Source of the DNA: an uncultured Collinsella sp.
GTDB lineage: Bacteria > Actinomycetota > Coriobacteriia > Coriobacteriales > Coriobacteriaceae
Direction: 5' to 3'
Assembly (NCBI GenBank): GCA_900552705.1
Contig: USAX01000025.1
Span: forward strand, 1-17,773
DNA length: 17,773 nucleotides
Shown: one piece after another, positions 1 through 6,222 of the stretch
Position numbering within the stretch: position 1 is the first letter of the stretch
How the letters are laid out: every line of letters begins with the position of its first letter
The notes under the pieces: model-generated
The model's database searches: none
Told to the model about the DNA's origin: nothing
The model's input: the letters and a program-made list of their open reading frames with translations, nothing else
Translations under genes and position numbers: made by a program

Positions 1-1072
1 TGAGGGTCTCGACCAGACCGGTGGTCACTGCGCCGGACTCGCCGGAGATGACGCGCGGGTCGCCCTTCTCGGGAGCGCCCAGGGTGCGCATGCCGCGAGC
101 GGTGACCCAGTCGGGGCAGGACACGAAGGCGGTGGTGTGGTTGCGCAGGATATCCCAGCCCAAGATGTTGGGCTCGCCGCAGCACAGGCCGGCCATGATG
201 GAGGGCATGTCACCGTCCACGATGCGCGGATCTCCGTCGCCGGCGGCAGCGCCCTTGTACAGGCAGGCGGCCGGTGCGCACTCAACCACGACGAAGGTGG
301 GCGGGTTATCGGGATACAGGTTGGTGAAGTAGCCCACCACGGCGCCGGCGAGCGAGCCTACGCCAGCCTGGACAAAGACGTGCGTCGGGCGGTTGATAGC
401 CATCTCGCGCAGCTGCTCGGCAGCCTCGGAAGCCATGGTGCCGTAACCCTCCATGATCCAGGACGGGATCTTCTCGTAGCCCTCCCAGGCGGTGTCCTGA
501 ACGATGACGCCGCGCTCGCAGGCGTCGGCCTCGGCGGCGGCCATGCGCACGCACTCGTCGTAGTTGACCTCTTCGATGGTCACCGTGGCGCCCTCGGCGG
601 CAATGTTATCGAAGCGGGGCTTGGTGGAACCCTTGGGCATGTGCACGACGGCCTTCTGGCCCAGCTTGTTGGCAGCCCATGCCACGCCGCGGCCATGGTT
701 GCCGTCGGTGGCGGTAAAGAAAGTGGCCTGGCCAAAGTCCTTGGCAAGCTGATCGGAGGTCAGGTAATCGAAGGTGCACTCGGCAACGTCCTTGCCGGTC
801 TCGTCGGCAATGTAGTTGGCCATGGCAAACGATCCGCCCAGGACCTTAAAGGCGTTGAGGCCAAAGCGATAGCTCTCGTCCTTAACGCACAGGTTGGACA
901 GGCCTAGGCGCGCGGCCTGGCCATCCAGGCGGGCAAGCGGAGTGACGGTGTACTGGGGGAACGACTGGTGGAAGGCGCGGGCCTTCTTCACGTGGTCGAG
1001 GCTCATGATTCCCAAGTGCTTGTCATCGCTCTTGGGCATCGTGTTGCCCGCCCACTGGATCTTATCGGCCAT
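1..1072 (-). CDS. ygeX: 2,3-diaminopropionate ammonia-lyase, 3' end beyond window
   Basis: PLP enzyme converting 2,3-diaminopropionate to pyruvate and two ammonia, cytoplasmic; ygeX belongs to the anaerobic purine/urate breakdown gene set. Reading leftward from ATG 1072, 357 residues are visible; the family is about 400, so roughly 40 C-terminal residues lie outside. The Schiff-base lysine is Lys76 in the motif NAFKVLGGS, preceded by CVKDES. The motif ATDGNHGRGVAW is the fold-type II phosphate/cofactor region, and a glycine-rich VQAGVGSLAG segment follows. An AAGGAG ribosome site lies a few bases upstream of the ATG and supports this start. It is divergent from the PAS-HTH regulator at 1350, with palindromic operators between them. 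Recognised from the translated sequence; identity is near certain. Confidence 0.96.
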   Translation of the reverse strand, partial: MADKIQWAGNTMPKSDDKHLGIMSLDHVKKARAFHQSFPQYTVTPLARLDGQAARLGLSNLCVKDESYRFGLNAFKVLGGSFAMANYIADETGKDVAECTFDYLTSDQLAKDFGQATFFTATDGNHGRGVAWAANKLGQKAVVHMPKGSTKPRFDNIAAEGATVTIEEVNYDECVRMAAAEADACERGVIVQDTAWEGYEKIPSWIMEGYGTMASEAAEQLREMAINRPTHVFVQAGVGSLAGAVVGYFTNLYPDNPPTFVVVECAPAACLYKGAAAGDGDPRIVDGDMPSIMAGLCCGEPNILGWDILRNHTTAFVSCPDWVTARGMRTLGAPEKGDPRVISGESGAVTTGLVETL

Positions 1073-1164
1073 ACGGTGAACTCCTTAAGTTCTCTCTTGC
1101 CGGCCCCCGCATACGCGTTTCAGCCCGATCCCATTCACACGGCTGAACTTTTATGTGGATGCCA

Positions 1165-1179
1165 AACAAAAAGTTTGTT
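1165..1179. promoter_or_regulatory. Operator-like palindrome 1 (AACAAA-AAG-TTTGTT)
   Basis: Perfect 6-bp inverted repeat around a 3-bp centre, with the same half-sites as the palindrome at 1216-1230. It lies closer to ygeX, where it could block or assist its transcription. The most likely ligand is the adjacent PAS-HTH regulator; this is inferred from proximity. Confidence 0.65.
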
Positions 1180-1215
1180 AGCACTGTTCTATCACACTTT
1201 TTGATTGGAAAACCT

Positions 1216-1230
1216 AACAAATTGTTTGTT
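1216..1230. promoter_or_regulatory. Operator-like palindrome 2 (AACAAA-TTG-TTTGTT)
   Basis: Second perfect copy with the same half-sites and the same 3-bp spacer length. The centre-to-centre distance to the first copy is 51 bp, close to five helical turns, so both sites face the same side of the DNA. It overlaps a possible -35 element of ygeX. Confidence 0.65.
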
Positions 1231-1349
1231 GCCGTAATCGGTACCTTTTCGCCGCCGAACGGTCACATAACACAGCGACGCTTTCGTTATTTGCGAACAA
1301 GTGGGGTTTATGGCACAGTGAGCCCAAACTAATTTTTAGGAAGGCACCC

Positions 1350-2003
1350 ATGACCCCCGCACAGATTGAGTTCTACAAGCGCCTTGCACACGGCCTGGCG
1401 CTCCAATTTGGCCCCAACTGCGAAGTCGTCGTCCACGACCTGGAGACCGAGGACGTGGACCGCTCCATCGTAGTGATCGAAAACGGCCACGTTAGCGGGC
1501 GCAAACTGGGTGACGGCCCCAGCCATATTGTGCTTGAATCCATGCACGAGGGCACCGCCGACGTGCACGACCGCGAGCCGTACCTCACCAAAACCGCCGA
1601 TGGCAAGCTGCTCAAGTCCTCGACCATCTTTATCCGCAACGACGAGGGCAAGCCCGTCGGCATTTTGGGCATTAACTTTGACATTACGCTCATGAAGGCT
1701 TTTGAGCGCTCGCTCGATGCCTTTACCGGCACCGGCGACACGGGCTACACCGAGCCCGAGCCCATTACCAAGAACATCGGCGACCTGCTCGAGGACCTGC
1801 TGCACGAGTGCGAGCAGTTTGTGGGCAAGCCCGCGGCGCTCATGACCAAAGATGAGCGCATTCGCGCCATTGGCTACCTCGACCGTCGCGGCGCCTTCCT
1901 CATTTCCAAGTCGAGCGAGCGCGCCTGCGAGTTCTTTGGCATCTCCAAGTACAGCTTCTATAGCTACCTCAATGAGGCCAAGGCGGCGGCCGACGACAAG
2001 TAG
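1350..2003 (+). CDS. YheO/DauR-type PAS-HTH transcriptional regulator
   Basis: A 217-residue cytoplasmic DNA-binding regulator. The N-terminal two thirds match the YheO-like PAS domain (start MTPAQIEFYKRLAHGLA, then QFGPNCEVVVHDL and GKPVGILGINFDIT). The C-terminal part, RRGAFLISKSSERACEFFGI followed by SKYSFYSYL, is the YheO-type helix-turn-helix. Length equals DauR, the E. coli relative that represses D-arginine use; such PAS domains are thought to sense small metabolites. ATG 1350 has a good ribosome site five bases upstream. Its divergent position against ygeX suggests it senses a purine-pathway intermediate such as diaminopropionate, or urate, and controls ygeX and itself. The family is clear; ligand and targets are inference. 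Confidence 0.9.
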   Translation: MTPAQIEFYKRLAHGLALQFGPNCEVVVHDLETEDVDRSIVVIENGHVSGRKLGDGPSHIVLESMHEGTADVHDREPYLTKTADGKLLKSSTIFIRNDEGKPVGILGINFDITLMKAFERSLDAFTGTGDTGYTEPEPITKNIGDLLEDLLHECEQFVGKPAALMTKDERIRAIGYLDRRGAFLISKSSERACEFFGISKYSFYSYLNEAKAAADDK

Positions 2004-2086
2004 GCACTCGCCTAGATTGCCCCTCCCCTTTTGGGCGCGAGTTCTGGAAAGCTCGAATCCAAGACCGAGCCGCTTGGGAAGTTCCA

Positions 2087-2092
2087 TATAAT
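2087..2092 (+). promoter_or_regulatory. Perfect TATAAT -10 element before the 2127 gene
   Basis: An exact TATAAT lies 35 bp before ATG 2127, as expected for transcription starting near 2099. No good -35 is present at 16-18 bp spacing, so the promoter may be weak or activator-dependent. Confidence 0.5.
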
Positions 2093-2126
2093 CGATGTCA
2101 TTAGTATTTCGAAAGGATGGAACAGA

Positions 2127-3113
2127 ATGGCGTTGAGCAAGGCATCATGCACCGGTCGCGGATTGATTCCGGCAATTGGTGGACATGTGCACCGCATGTT
2201 CGATGAGGGCGAAGACGACCTGTTTTCGCTGAGCCTTGACGACGTGATGGATGATCGCCCGTGGACCGCCGACGAACTCATGGGTGGCGGGGCTCGCCCG
2301 TCAAGCCCCAATCCCGCACTTGCGCCTAAGACCGCATCTGCGCCGACTCCTGCGCAGTCGCCTGTTTCGACGCCCGCGCCTACACCCGCACCCACTTCGG
2401 CGCCCACGACCGCTCCCCGCCCCGCAAGCGACCCGTCCGAGACGGCGGCATTTCTCGCTGCAGCGACGCAGGGCAAATCGGCCGGCAGCACCGTTATGTA
2501 CAGCGCCCAGCAGTTGCCTGTTCCTGCGGCACGCAAGCCTCCGGTCACAAGGCTCGATGAGCCCGTTGCCCATCAGGTTGCCTACGATTCCTGGGCTGCA
2601 GCCGATCTGGATGAGACCTCAACCGACATGCCGGCGCTCGACGTTCCAGTTAACCCGCTTTTTGCCGCCAACACGAGCGCCGCGGACTCTGAGGGCGGTA
2701 CGGCATATTCCGATTATTCCGATGGTTACGCTGGCACCGGTCGCATCGAGACCGAAGATTATGGCACCGCATCGAGCGATTATCTCAACGATCCATACGC
2801 CGCCACGCCTGCACCGGAATATGACCAGGAGGCCGCGTCCGCGCCGGCGTATACCAAAAGCACGGGCGAAGAGCGCTTCGCCGATTATTACGCCGAGGAA
2901 AAGGCGCTGCGTTTTTCGGAATTTCCGCAGGCAGTCAAGGTTGCCTTTATCGCCATTGTCATTGCCCTGCTCGGTGTCATTGCGTTTGAGGGATTCCGGC
3001 TGTTCTCCGGCCCCACCCAAGCGGAGTCGGAGACCCAGCAAAAAGAGAACGATGACGAGTACCTGGACATCAACACCCTCAAGGGCGACCCCAACGACGG
3101 AGACGATGAGTAG
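2127..3113 (+). CDS. Uncharacterised single-pass membrane protein with Pro/Ala-rich linker
   Basis: A 328-residue protein of unknown function. ATG 2127 is chosen because AAGGA sits upstream at good spacing and a TATAAT precedes it; an in-frame start at 2031 would lie upstream of that promoter. Order: a short N-terminal region (GLIPAIGGHVHRMFDEGEDD), a proline/alanine/threonine linker at about residues 55-105, an acidic Tyr/Asp/Ser-rich middle (repeated SDYS and DY motifs), one hydrophobic segment at about 269-290 (VKVAFIAIVIALLGVIAFEG) and a short acidic tail. No signal peptide is seen. The positive-inside rule does not decide topology clearly. I recognise no family. It lies alone between the regulator and a terminator at 3147. 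Confidence 0.8.
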   Translation: MALSKASCTGRGLIPAIGGHVHRMFDEGEDDLFSLSLDDVMDDRPWTADELMGGGARPSSPNPALAPKTASAPTPAQSPVSTPAPTPAPTSAPTTAPRPASDPSETAAFLAAATQGKSAGSTVMYSAQQLPVPAARKPPVTRLDEPVAHQVAYDSWAAADLDETSTDMPALDVPVNPLFAANTSAADSEGGTAYSDYSDGYAGTGRIETEDYGTASSDYLNDPYAATPAPEYDQEAASAPAYTKSTGEERFADYYAEEKALRFSEFPQAVKVAFIAIVIALLGVIAFEGFRLFSGPTQAESETQQKENDDEYLDINTLKGDPNDGDDE

Positions 3114-3146
3114 CGAGAGCTGAAGGCGGCCGCAGGATCCCGCATC

Positions 3147-3172
3147 CAGCACCGGCTTCTAAGTGCTGTTTT
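3147..3172 (+). terminator. Rho-independent terminator after the membrane-protein gene
   Basis: CAGCAC (3147-3152) pairs with GTGCTG (3163-3168) around a 10-base loop and is followed directly by TTTT. It lies 33 bp after the stop codon at 3113. Confidence 0.65.
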
Positions 3173-3183
3173 GTCATCCAGCT

Positions 3184-3260
3184 ACACTTTTCCGAAGTTT
3201 TAAGGTGCCTATTTCGACACTTTTCCGTACTTTTACACGGCTGATTTCGACACTTTTCCG
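3184..3260. repeat. 33-bp tandem direct repeat, three core copies
   Basis: The core ACACTTTTCCG occurs at 3184, 3217 and 3250, exactly 33 bp apart. The second and third copies extend leftwards to ATTTCGACACTTTTCCG (3211-3227 and 3244-3260). Between cores the units share TTTTA but otherwise diverge. The block sits between the terminator at 3147 and the leader of the gene at 3479. It could be a multi-site regulator target or an intergenic repeat family. Confidence 0.8.
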
Positions 3261-3360
3261 GATGAAAGCCGAATAATCACTTGGGAAACCAACGCCGTTC
3301 ACGCGTCATTTCGCAGGCGGCGCTTGATTTCTGTCCGTACACGTTGATAGACTTCCTCTT

Positions 3361-3383
3361 GCCCGCAAGGAGCGGGCGCATTT
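3361..3383 (+). terminator. GC-rich hairpin in the leader of the 3479 gene, terminator-like
   Basis: GCCCGC (3361-3366) and GCGGGC (3372-3377) form a perfect 6-bp stem with loop AAGGA, followed by GCATTTTA. The U-run is short and delayed by three bases. It could be a leader attenuator or a weak terminator. Confidence 0.4.
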
Positions 3384-3391
3384 TATCCAGA

Positions 3392-3459
3392 GTCGGGGTA
3401 GAGAGTTGGCTCCACGATCCCGACGCCAACCGGCCAAGAGGCACGGTGGCCCTGCCAAC
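3392..3459 (+). ncRNA. Candidate structured 5' leader with competing or pseudoknotted stems
   Basis: GTCGGGGT (3392-3399) can pair with ATCCCGAC (3417-3424), eight pairs with one G-U. GTTGGC (3405-3410), inside that loop, can pair with GCCAAC at 3425-3430 or with a second GCCAAC at 3454-3459. GGCCA (3432-3436) can pair with TGGCC (3447-3451). The last alternative ends eight bases before the ribosome site of the 3479 gene. Such exclusive pairings resemble a pseudoknot or switch. It matches no riboswitch class I know, and the whole is inference from base pairing. Confidence 0.35.
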
Positions 3460-3478
3460 ATCGATGAAAGGAGTCCGT

Positions 3479-3844
3479 ATGGACAATTTCTCCGTGCGCA
3501 GCGAGCGTAACTTCCACAACCTGATCGTCAAACCGAATCACATGCATCTTCTGGATAAGCCAAATGGCTACGCCTCGGCCATGATCAAGAGCAGCCTCTC
3601 CCACCAGATGCGCTTTACGGTGCAGGTGCTCGAGGAAGAACTCTGCGCCGCCGGCAGCCCGCACGTGCTGCAGATCAAGCTGCTTGGAGACGACTCTCGC
3701 GAGCCGTCTAGCTGGAAGCTCTTTGCTGACGGCGTATGCGTTGCGGACGGATCCGGCGCCTTTGCCCGAGAGTGCTTCTGCGAGGGAGCCGAGGCATTCC
3801 TGGACCTGTGCCGCGACGCCGTACGCACGGCCGAGCTGTACTAG
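3479..3844 (+). CDS. Small hypothetical protein (121 aa)
   Basis: Start ATG 3479 is set by AAAGGAG at 3467-3473, five bases upstream; the longer frame starting at 3281 would be a TTG inside the leader. The product is soluble, without signal peptide or membrane segment. Visible pieces are an N-terminal basic/aromatic part (RSERNFHNLIVKPNHMHLLD), a central helix (MRFTVQVLEEELCAAG), and a C-terminal part with three cysteines (VCVADG, ECFCEGAEAFLDLC). The order strand-helix-strand with SWKLFADGVCVADG suggests a small alpha/beta fold. No family recognised. It appears monocistronic; its long leader may control it. Confidence 0.65.
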   Translation: MDNFSVRSERNFHNLIVKPNHMHLLDKPNGYASAMIKSSLSHQMRFTVQVLEEELCAAGSPHVLQIKLLGDDSREPSSWKLFADGVCVADGSGAFARECFCEGAEAFLDLCRDAVRTAELY

Positions 3845-4225
3845 TGGAGCCAGAGGGAGTATGAGCTGTTGAGTGCGGCCCGCGGGATTGCGGGGGCGTA
3901 GGAACAGAAGCCTCATGATGGTGGCCTCGGCTGGAATGACGTATCGCTCGATAAATGATCTCAACAACGTAGCCGATGCGCCGCATTTCGCCTCAAAGGC
4001 ATTGAGCGATCGGGCGGCGTCCAGCATTTCTTTGATATCCCCAATTGATTGTTCCGAGAAAGTCTCTTCATGCCCTCATAATCGCCCTTACGAGAAACTT
4101 GGACGAGACGGGCGTCCATACGCCGTCTCTAAACTAACGAGCCGTTCGCGGAAAGAACATCAGGCTAGCGTGGGCCAAAGATATACTGGTATCGTTGCAA
4201 CAATTATGGAAGATCGGCATCGTCA
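3845..4225 (-). pseudogene. Non-coding or decayed stretch; possible minus-strand gene remnant
   Basis: No convincing intact gene lies in this 381-bp gap. On the minus strand, from about 4087 to 3870, the frame GHEETFSEQSIGDIKEMLDA continuing to LRSFIERYVIPAEATIMRLL reads like ordinary protein. It opens right after a stop, has no start with a ribosome site, and the frame before the stop looks coding in another phase (VSRKGDYEGMKRL), as after a frameshift. I do not recognise the parent family. On the plus strand TATACT at 4182-4187 could be a -10 for the gene at 4226, without a matching -35. Confidence 0.25.
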
Positions 4226-6040
4226 ATGACCTCCTTGAAATTCTCCAGGCGCTTCGCGCTTAGTCTGCTCGTCCCGCTGTCCGCCGCCGTAGCGCTAGCT
4301 TTGCCCTCAACCGTCCTCGCTGCGTCGGACCCGAACCCGCCCAGCATCTCCAACGTGACGTTATCCGCGACGACAGTCACGGCCGGCTCCACGCTGCATG
4401 TCGGCTACGATGTGGACGACCCCGATGGGGTGCGGTCAGTCACGCCGATAGTCGAGGTCGTCGTCGATAGCGATGACGGGGACCAGGGCAACAGCTCCCG
4501 CCTCGCCTTCCGGTCGACCGGCGACACGACCGCGGGCTTCGATATCCCCACCTCCCCGAGCGACCGGCCCTGCAGGTACCGGATCATCGGCCTCGGCGTG
4601 ACCGATAGCCTTGGATGGGTTACCGATGTCTACGACGCGGCGTATGCCGAGGAGAAGGGACTCAACTCTCCGACCTTCGCCACCAGCCCCCTCGTCTATG
4701 AGGTGACCGAGGGGCCCGCGGACCAGAACCCGCCGACCGTGTCCTCCGTGTCGCTCTCGAGCAGGGAGGTCGCGACCGGTGCCGACTTCCACATCTCTTG
4801 GTCCGTCGCGGACCCGGACGGCGTTCGCTCCGTTTCCCCCATACTGCAGCGGGGCTGGGAGGATAAGGACGACGGCTGCTCCGTTTCGTCGGCCTATTAT
4901 CACGGAGGCTCGTCTATCGACGGGTTCGACCTCACATTCGACAGCAATAGGATCGGAAGGCACAGGCTGATCGGCCTTTCGGTCACCGATGACCTAGGGT
5001 TCGAGACCGATGTGTACGAGAGTTCCTACGCCAGGGCCAACGGCATCTCGGGCGCGACTTTCTCGGTTGCCGACCCGAGCGAGCTGTGCTTCGAGGTGAC
5101 CGGCAGCGCGATCGACCGGAACCCGCCCACGGTCTCGAACGTTTCCATCTCCGCGAAGAGAGTCCCTGTCGGCGGGCTCCTCCGCATCTATTGCAATGTA
5201 GGCGACGCGGACGGCGTGAAGTCTGTCTCCCCGATTCTCGGCGACCCCGGCTATGTCGAGGACCCGAACTCTGTAAAGGCCCGTAAAACGTTGAGCTACA
5301 GCTACGATGCGGCAAGAGGCTATATCGAAATCGAGTTCCCCACGTCGCTCTCGATGGGCTCGTTTGAAATCCATGCCCTCGCGGTCCTCGACAAGGCGGG
5401 TCATGAGACCTTCGTCTACAGCTCCGCCTACGCCGAGCGTAACGGCAAGACCGGCGTCCGGACCTTTGATGTCGACGACGCGGAGGACGTTACCTTCGAC
5501 GTGACCGCCCCGCTGTATGCCGCCACCAAGGGCAACGGGCAGGCATATGCAAAGGGCAACGAGGACGGTCTGACCTTCCGCTTCAGCGGTCCTCTCGATG
5601 AGTTCACGCGTCTCCTCGTGGACGGAAATGAGGCCTCCGCTGAAAACTACACCGCAACCAAGGGCAGCACGATTATCGAGCTCAAGCCGGCCTACCTGGA
5701 CACGCTTGCCGCCGGCGGACACACCGTCACGGCCGTCTGGAAGGACGGGACGGCGACCGATGCATCCTTCACCGTGGAGGGGAAGGCCCAAGGGGAGCAG
5801 GCGGGCGGCAAGACCGATGTAGATTCACCCGGCGACAACAAAAGTGATCCTGCCACTCCTGAAAAGGACGCCGACGAGGCGTCTACAAAAAGGTCGGGAC
5901 ACACGATAACCGATGAACCAAAGCTCGCCGTAACCGGCGACTCCGCTTGGATGGCCAGCATCGCATTAGCCATGGCGGCCACGGCCTGCTTCGCGGCAGC
6001 GAGAAGGCTTGAGCCCAAGCAGCATAGGCACGAACAGTAG
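4226..6040 (+). CDS. Sortase-anchored surface protein with three 131-residue repeats
   Basis: A 604-residue cell-wall protein. A signal peptide (residues 1-32, basic SLKFSRRF then hydrophobic to PSTVLAA) is followed by three tandem repeats, each opening with NPP: Asn37, Asn168 and Asn299, exactly 131 apart. Each repeat carries DPDGVRSV.PI (DADGVKSVSPI in the third), a central L.V.D..G....VY..AYA motif, and ends in a VYEVT/CFEVT-like strand. Residues 430-520 form an X2-like Ig module (GPLDEF..LLVDG, ENYTATKGSTIIELKPAYL). A polar linker leads to the LAVTG sorting signal (567-571), a hydrophobic helix and a basic tail. LAxTG is typical of class E sortase substrates in Actinobacteria. Frequent AGG/CGG arginine codons differ from neighbours and hint at transfer. 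Probably adhesive or ligand-binding; ligand unknown. The ribosome site (GGAAG, 13 bases upstream) is poor. Confidence 0.88.
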   Translation: MTSLKFSRRFALSLLVPLSAAVALALPSTVLAASDPNPPSISNVTLSATTVTAGSTLHVGYDVDDPDGVRSVTPIVEVVVDSDDGDQGNSSRLAFRSTGDTTAGFDIPTSPSDRPCRYRIIGLGVTDSLGWVTDVYDAAYAEEKGLNSPTFATSPLVYEVTEGPADQNPPTVSSVSLSSREVATGADFHISWSVADPDGVRSVSPILQRGWEDKDDGCSVSSAYYHGGSSIDGFDLTFDSNRIGRHRLIGLSVTDDLGFETDVYESSYARANGISGATFSVADPSELCFEVTGSAIDRNPPTVSNVSISAKRVPVGGLLRIYCNVGDADGVKSVSPILGDPGYVEDPNSVKARKTLSYSYDAARGYIEIEFPTSLSMGSFEIHALAVLDKAGHETFVYSSAYAERNGKTGVRTFDVDDAEDVTFDVTAPLYAATKGNGQAYAKGNEDGLTFRFSGPLDEFTRLLVDGNEASAENYTATKGSTIIELKPAYLDTLAAGGHTVTAVWKDGTATDASFTVEGKAQGEQAGGKTDVDSPGDNKSDPATPEKDADEASTKRSGHTITDEPKLAVTGDSAWMASIALAMAATACFAAARRLEPKQHRHEQ

Positions 6041-6060
6041 CTCAAAGCGAACTCAACTGG

Positions 6061-6086
6061 GAAGGGCAGATGGATAGCCGTCCTTC
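6061..6086 (+). terminator. Weak hairpin after the surface-protein gene
   Basis: GAAG-GGC (6061-6067) pairs with GCC...CTTC (6077-6086) with a small bulge, followed by TCTTG. Position, 20 bp after the stop codon, fits a terminator, but the stem is imperfect and the T-run short. Confidence 0.3.
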
Positions 6087-6132
6087 TCTTGCAATCAACC
6101 CAATCCGCTGAAATGCAATCAGTTAACGAGTT

Positions 6133-6167
6133 TTGCCAGACGCTCGGTCTCTACCCCGCTCTGGCAA
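6133..6167. promoter_or_regulatory. 8-bp perfect inverted repeat in the leader of the 6223 gene
   Basis: TTGCCAGA (6133-6140) and TCTGGCAA (6160-6167) are exact inverted copies separated by 19 bases, 56 bp before ATG 6223. As DNA the half-site centres are 27 bp apart, suitable for a dimeric regulator; as RNA it would form a leader hairpin. Confidence 0.45.
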
Positions 6168-6222
6168 GCCACCTAGCAATGAGATAATGCCCACGGCGAT
6201 CAACGCAAACAAGGAGCACGCT

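Larger units (their letters stand above)
1073..1349. promoter_or_regulatory. Divergent promoter region between ygeX and the YheO-like regulator
   Basis: This AT-richer 277-bp gap separates two divergent genes. Two copies of the same palindrome lie in its centre (listed separately). On the minus strand TTGTTA (-35 like) and TGTGAT (-10 like), 18 bp apart, would place the palindrome at 1216-1230 over the -35 of the ygeX promoter; the match to consensus is moderate. On the plus strand the regulator has a clear ribosome site, AGGAAGG at 1338-1344, five bases before ATG 1350. No strong plus-strand -35/-10 pair was found. Confidence 0.6.

Noticed and set aside
137..907. A 256-codon plus-strand frame opposite ygeX
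   Set aside because: It lies wholly antisense to the recognised ygeX and has shadow-like composition.
2001..2040. Terminator after the regulator gene (TAGGC/GCCTA stem, then GCCC/GGGC)
   Set aside because: Stems are only four or five pairs and no T-run follows in the right place.
1329..2087. A 252-codon minus-strand frame opposite the PAS-HTH regulator
   Set aside because: The plus-strand regulator has domain motifs and a ribosome site; this frame is its shadow.
3281..3478. Longer N-terminus for the 3479 gene
   Set aside because: It would start at a TTG without ribosome site and run through the hairpin leader; ATG 3479 has AAAGGAG at ideal spacing.
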